49,023 bases of DNA from Micromonospora tarensis (GTDB taxonomy: Bacteria > Actinomycetota > Actinomycetes > Mycobacteriales > Micromonosporaceae): assembly GCF_016803395.1 (NCBI RefSeq), contig NZ_JAEVHL010000021.1:1-49023 (forward strand). The letters are read 5' to 3'. A program made the position numbers and the translations under genes. Below the pieces are notes generated by a model. It did not search any database. It had not been told where the DNA came from and worked only from the letters and a program-made list of their open reading frames with translations. Each line of letters starts with the position of its first letter. The stretch's first letter is position 1. This document shows positions 45,567 to 49,023 of the stretch, in pieces.

Positions 45567-46802
45567 TCAGCCGCCGCGCAGCTCCGCCAGCACCGCGCCG
45601 GCGGCGCGCCAGCCGCTGCTGAGCGCGCCCTGGATAGATGGGCTGTCCCGGTGGTCACCGGCCACGAACAGGCCGTTGCCCATCGCCACCGGCTTGCGCA
45701 GCCGTCCCTGTGGTGGCGGCGCGGCGGGCAGCGCCTGTGGCACGGCAACAGTGGTGAGGTGGGCCCAGTCGGCGGTGGACCGGCCGTACAGCCGGGTCAA
45801 CTCGGCCCGGATGGTCGGCTCGGGTGGGGCGGTCGGGCCGACCACCGAGGTGGCCACGAGGTGGCGTCCGGTCGGCGCGTAGGTCGGCACGGCGTTGCTG
45901 AGCACCACAGTGTTCGCCACGATCTCCCGCCGATCCCCGTCGACCAGCAGGATCGGCTCGCTCAGCGGCGGCTCGGGCGTGCTGTGGTAGGTGGTGTAGC
46001 TGTGCATCCGTACCGTCGTCAGGGCCGGTAGCAGCGCGGACGCGGCGGGTGGGTCGACGGCGACCACGACGGCCCGGCAGCGGATCTCGCCGGCCTGGGT
46101 GCGGACCCGGCCCGGGTTGACCTCGGCGACCGGGGTGTCCAGGTCGAGCAGGTCGACGGGGAGCGGGTCGGCGATGGTCCGGGGCAGTGCGGCCATGCCC
46201 TCGGCGGGCAGGCCGATCCGGCCGCGGGCGAAGGACCGCAGCACCATCGCCAGCACGTGGCTGGAGGTGGACAGCTCCCGGTCGATGAACACGCCGGAGA
46301 GGAACGGCCGCAGCAGCTCCTCGATGATGGCGTCGGAGAGGCCGGCGCGGCGCAGTGCCGTCTCGGCGGTGGTCTCCGGCGCGGCGAGCAGCCGGGACGG
46401 GGGCACTGTGGCGCAGCCGGTGGCGAGCGCCGCGAAGCGCAGCCGGTCGAGCAGGGTACCGATTCCGGCGAGCGCGGTGCGTGGCCCGCCGGTCGGCTCG
46501 CGCAGCGGGTTGACCAGCCGCAGCAGGTCGTCGCCCTTGCGCACCAGCACCCCGGAGGTGAAGTACCCGAGGTGCAGCCGGTCGGTGTCGAGCAGCGTGC
46601 CGAGCCGGGGGTAGGCGGTGTTGAGCACCTGGAAGCCCCGGTCGATCAGGTAGCCGTCGACCACGTCGGTGGCCACCCGACCGCCGAGGCGGTCGCCGGC
46701 CTCCAGCAGCCGCCAGGGCACGCCGGCGCGGTGCAGCCGGCGGGCGGCGGCGAGGCCGGCCAGGCCACCGCCGACGATGACCACATCGGTTTCAGCCAGC
46801 AC
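45567..46802 (-). CDS. FAD-dependent amine oxidase/phytoene desaturase-like oxidoreductase
   Basis: About 411 residues from GTG 46802 (behind GGGAGG); a GTG at 46820 would overlap the MMPL gene further. The N-terminal VVIVGGGLAGLAAARRLHRA and LLEAGDRLGGRVATD form the FAD-binding Rossmann fold. The C-terminal VAMGNGLFVAGDHRDSPSIQ, with GD and the ribityl-contacting SIQGAL, closes the cofactor site. Related to protoporphyrinogen oxidase, phytoene desaturase and monoamine oxidase families; substrate unknown. It overlaps the end of the MMPL gene, so the two may be one transcription unit. Confidence 0.85.
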   Translation of the reverse strand: MLAETDVVIVGGGLAGLAAARRLHRAGVPWRLLEAGDRLGGRVATDVVDGYLIDRGFQVLNTAYPRLGTLLDTDRLHLGYFTSGVLVRKGDDLLRLVNPLREPTGGPRTALAGIGTLLDRLRFAALATGCATVPPSRLLAAPETTAETALRRAGLSDAIIEELLRPFLSGVFIDRELSTSSHVLAMVLRSFARGRIGLPAEGMAALPRTIADPLPVDLLDLDTPVAEVNPGRVRTQAGEIRCRAVVVAVDPPAASALLPALTTVRMHSYTTYHSTPEPPLSEPILLVDGDRREIVANTVVLSNAVPTYAPTGRHLVATSVVGPTAPPEPTIRAELTRLYGRSTADWAHLTTVAVPQALPAAPPPQGRLRKPVAMGNGLFVAGDHRDSPSIQGALSSGWRAAGAVLAELRGG

Positions 46803-48914
46803 CGCGCGCCTCCCGCTCACCGTTCGTCCGGGACAACCGGCCCGGCCACCAGATCCTCGGCCCGATGTCGTACGCGAGCGCGGGCACCAGCAACGACCGG
46901 ACGATGATGGTGTCGATCAGTACCCCGATCGCGACAGCGGTACCCAGCTCGACGAGCACCACCAGGGGCAGGACGGCGAGGGCGGAGAAGGTCGCGGCGA
47001 GCACGATGCCGGCGGAGGTGATCACCCCGCCGGTGACGGCGAGGCCGGCGAGCACCCCGGCCCGGGTGCCCCGCTTGACGGACTCCTCCCGGACCCGGCT
47101 CATCAGGAAGATGTTGTAGTCGATGCCGAGCGCGACCAGGAAGACGAACGCGAACAGCGGGAACGACGAGTCGACGCCGGGGAAGTCGAGGACGTGCCGG
47201 AACAGCAGCGCGCAGAGGCCGAGGGTCGCGGCGAAGCTGAGCAGCACGGTGGCGATCAGCAGCACCGGCGCGAGCAGTGCCCGCAGCAGCAGGGCCAGGA
47301 TCACCGCGATGACCACCAGCACCACCGGGATGATGACGTTCTGGTCGCGCTTGGCGGCGTCCGAGGTGTCCACGTTGATCGCGGTGAAGCCGCCGACCAC
47401 CGCGTCCGCGTCGGGTACCCGGTGGACGGCGACCCGCAGCTCACGGATGGTCCGCTCGGCACCGTCGCTGTCCGGCGGGTCGGCCAGGGTCGCCTCCAGC
47501 TGCACCCGCCCGTCGACGACCTTCGGTGCGGCCCCCGGATCGGGTGGTCCGGTCTGCGGACCGGCGGGAAGCGGGCGGACCTCGGCGACGCCGGGCACGC
47601 CCCGCGCCACCTGGGCGACCTGCTGGGCGGTCTGCTCGGTGCTGAAGATGGTGGCTGGGCTGCCGGTGCCGGCCGGGTAGTGCCGGGAGATCACCTCCTG
47701 ACCGTCCACCGAGTCGGTGCGCTGGGTGAACAGGTCGGACTGGCCGAGGGTGGTGGTGCCGAGCTGGGTGAGGCCGAGGGTGAGCACTGCCAGCACGACG
47801 GCGGTGCTCAGCCAGATCGGCCGGGCGTGCCGGGCCACGAAGCCGGCGACCCGGCTCCAGATGCCGTGCTCGGCCCGGGGGTCGGCCTGGTCCTCCCGGG
47901 GCCGGCGCGGCCAGAACGCCCACCGGCCGCCGAGCACCAGCAGCGCGGGCAGGAAGGTGAGCATGACCAGCAGGGTGGCGGCGATGCCGGTGGCGGCGAC
48001 CGGGCCGAGCGCCCGGTTGGAGTTGAGGCTGGACAGCAGCAGGCAGAGCAGGCTGACGATGACAGTGCCACCGGAGGCGATGATGGCCGGTGCGGCGCCT
48101 CTCCAGGCGGCGCGCATGGCGTCCCAGGGGCGGACGTGGCGGTGCAGCTCCTCCCGGTAGCGGGCGATGAGCAGCAGCGCGTAGTCGGTGCCGGCGCCGA
48201 AGACCAGCACGGTGAGGATGCCCTGGGCCTGCCCGTTGAGCTTGACCACGTCCGCGTCGGCGAGCAGGTAGACGAAGACCGAGGCGAGGGCGTACGACAT
48301 CCCGGCGGCGAGCAGCGGGAAGATCCAGAGCACCGGGCTGCGGTAGACGACCAGCAGGATGATCAGCACCACGACCAGGGTGACCAGCAGCAGTGGCCCG
48401 TCGATGGCGGAGAACACCTCGATCAGGTCGGCCAGCAGGCCGGCCGGGCCGGCGACGTCCACGGTGAGCCCGTCCCGGTCGCCGCCGGTGCGCTCGCGGA
48501 GTTGTTCGACGACCGCGCCGATCTCCTCGCCCTCGGCGTCGTCCACCGGTACGACGACCTGGAGTGCCTGGCCGTCCTGACTGGGGATCGGCGGGGGCAG
48601 CGGGGTGACCACGCCGGGGATCTGGGCGAACCGGGCGGCGTCGGCGGTCACCCGTTGCCGGTCGGCGTCGGTGATGCCGGACGCCGTTCGTAGACCACCA
48701 GAGCCGGGATGGTCTGCCTGTCGACGAACCGGCCGGCGAGGTCCTGGGCGCGGGTCGCCTCGGCGTCGGTGGGCAGGAAGGCGGCGTTGTCGTTGGTGGC
48801 GACCTCGCTGAGACGCCCCGAGTAGGGGCCGGCCACGGCGCCGATCACCAGCCAGGCCAGCACCACCGCCACCGCGATCAGCGTGACCCGGCCGCCTCGT
48901 CCGGACATCCGCAC
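46792..48914 (-). CDS. MMPL/RND-family membrane transporter, one-base frameshift near 48681-48690
   Basis: From GTG 48914 it begins GGRVTLIAVAVVLAWLVIGA, then a long periplasmic loop up to IPALVVYER. The continuation ASGITDADRQRVTADAARFA lies in the next frame and runs intact to 46792. One G missing in a CGGGCG context explains the break. The rest has about eleven membrane segments and two periplasmic loops, with the MMPL-type DYALLLIARYREEL and DYNIFLMSRVREE motifs. Such proteins export lipids or drugs in actinobacteria. About 707 residues if restored. Probably a sequencing error. Confidence 0.85.
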
Positions 48915-49023
48915 TCACCCCATGGATCGACGCGTGAATCGACTCAGCGCAAGCCTCGGTCGACAGCGACCATCCTGCCGGGCCACCAGCCCCCAAGCAC
49001 CCCGAACCCACCCACTCCACCCG

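Noticed and set aside
46669..48693. Plus-strand 674-codon frame opposite the MMPL gene
   Set aside because: The sequence is low-complexity, rich in Asp, Gln, Glu and Gly, and mirrors the hydrophobic transporter on the other strand.
1..49023. CRISPR arrays, rRNA genes or plasmid replication genes
   Set aside because: No regularly spaced identical repeats with unique spacers, no rRNA-like stretches and no Rep or primase-polymerase protein were found on reading both strands.

Overview
The window is high-GC, densely coding actinobacterial DNA with WhiB-type and GntR-type regulators, many GTG starts and an MMPL transporter. A Micromonosporaceae-like host is my best guess, but that is inference from general character, not from a marker gene. 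No CRISPR array or rRNA was seen.

Layout. 1-1491 is the edge of one integrative element: the 3' tip of an IS transposase, an excisionase (160-348) and a tyrosine integrase (345-1477). 1492-1536 is the 3' half of a CAU-anticodon tRNA gene. A complete tRNA gene with the same anticodon loop lies at 45372-45445. Between them (about 1530 to 45413, 43.9 kb) is one integrated element: a temperate siphovirus whose own integrase (44368-45257) sits beside the intact tRNA. The tRNA pieces fit a crossover in the 7-base anticodon loop. The phage brought a substitute 3' half, and the earlier 3' half, with an encoded CCA and perfect acceptor pairing, was pushed to the far end. Short repeats shared by both ends (1601-1629 and 45276-45317) look like integrase arm sites. 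45447-49023 is chromosome: an FAD oxidoreductase and an MMPL transporter.

Inside the element, nearly all phage genes run on the minus strand from right to left. The immunity region (42.6-44.3 kb) has two divergent HTH genes and a membrane protein, with four copies of TTTCG-N4-CGAAA as candidate operators. The early operons (42.4-29.3 kb) encode a WhiB protein, a RecA-like ATPase, an SF1 helicase, a DUF5131 protein, a cytosine methyltransferase and many small proteins. The late genes are terminase, portal, minor capsid protein, scaffold, capsid, connectors, tail tube, G/GT chaperone, tape measure, tail and fibre proteins, and lysis genes (29.1-8.1 kb). Hairpin terminators mark most operon ends.

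The unusual part is 1.6-8.0 kb on the plus strand: a conjugation module of the mycelial-actinomycete type. It has a TraB/FtsK-like DNA translocase with a C-terminal winged helix, an SpdB/DUF2637-like membrane protein, several small membrane proteins and a short GntR regulator. No plasmid replication gene is visible. The SpdB-like gene carries ten copies of GGACCA at mostly 10-13 bp spacing, in more than one reading frame and on both strands, which suggests a DNA-level recognition array such as a transfer locus. The whole reads as a phage/conjugative-element hybrid.

Caution: at least six genes in three separate genetic contexts are each broken by the apparent loss of one G or C. This pattern looks more like sequencing or assembly error than decay, so I do not call either integrase dead.
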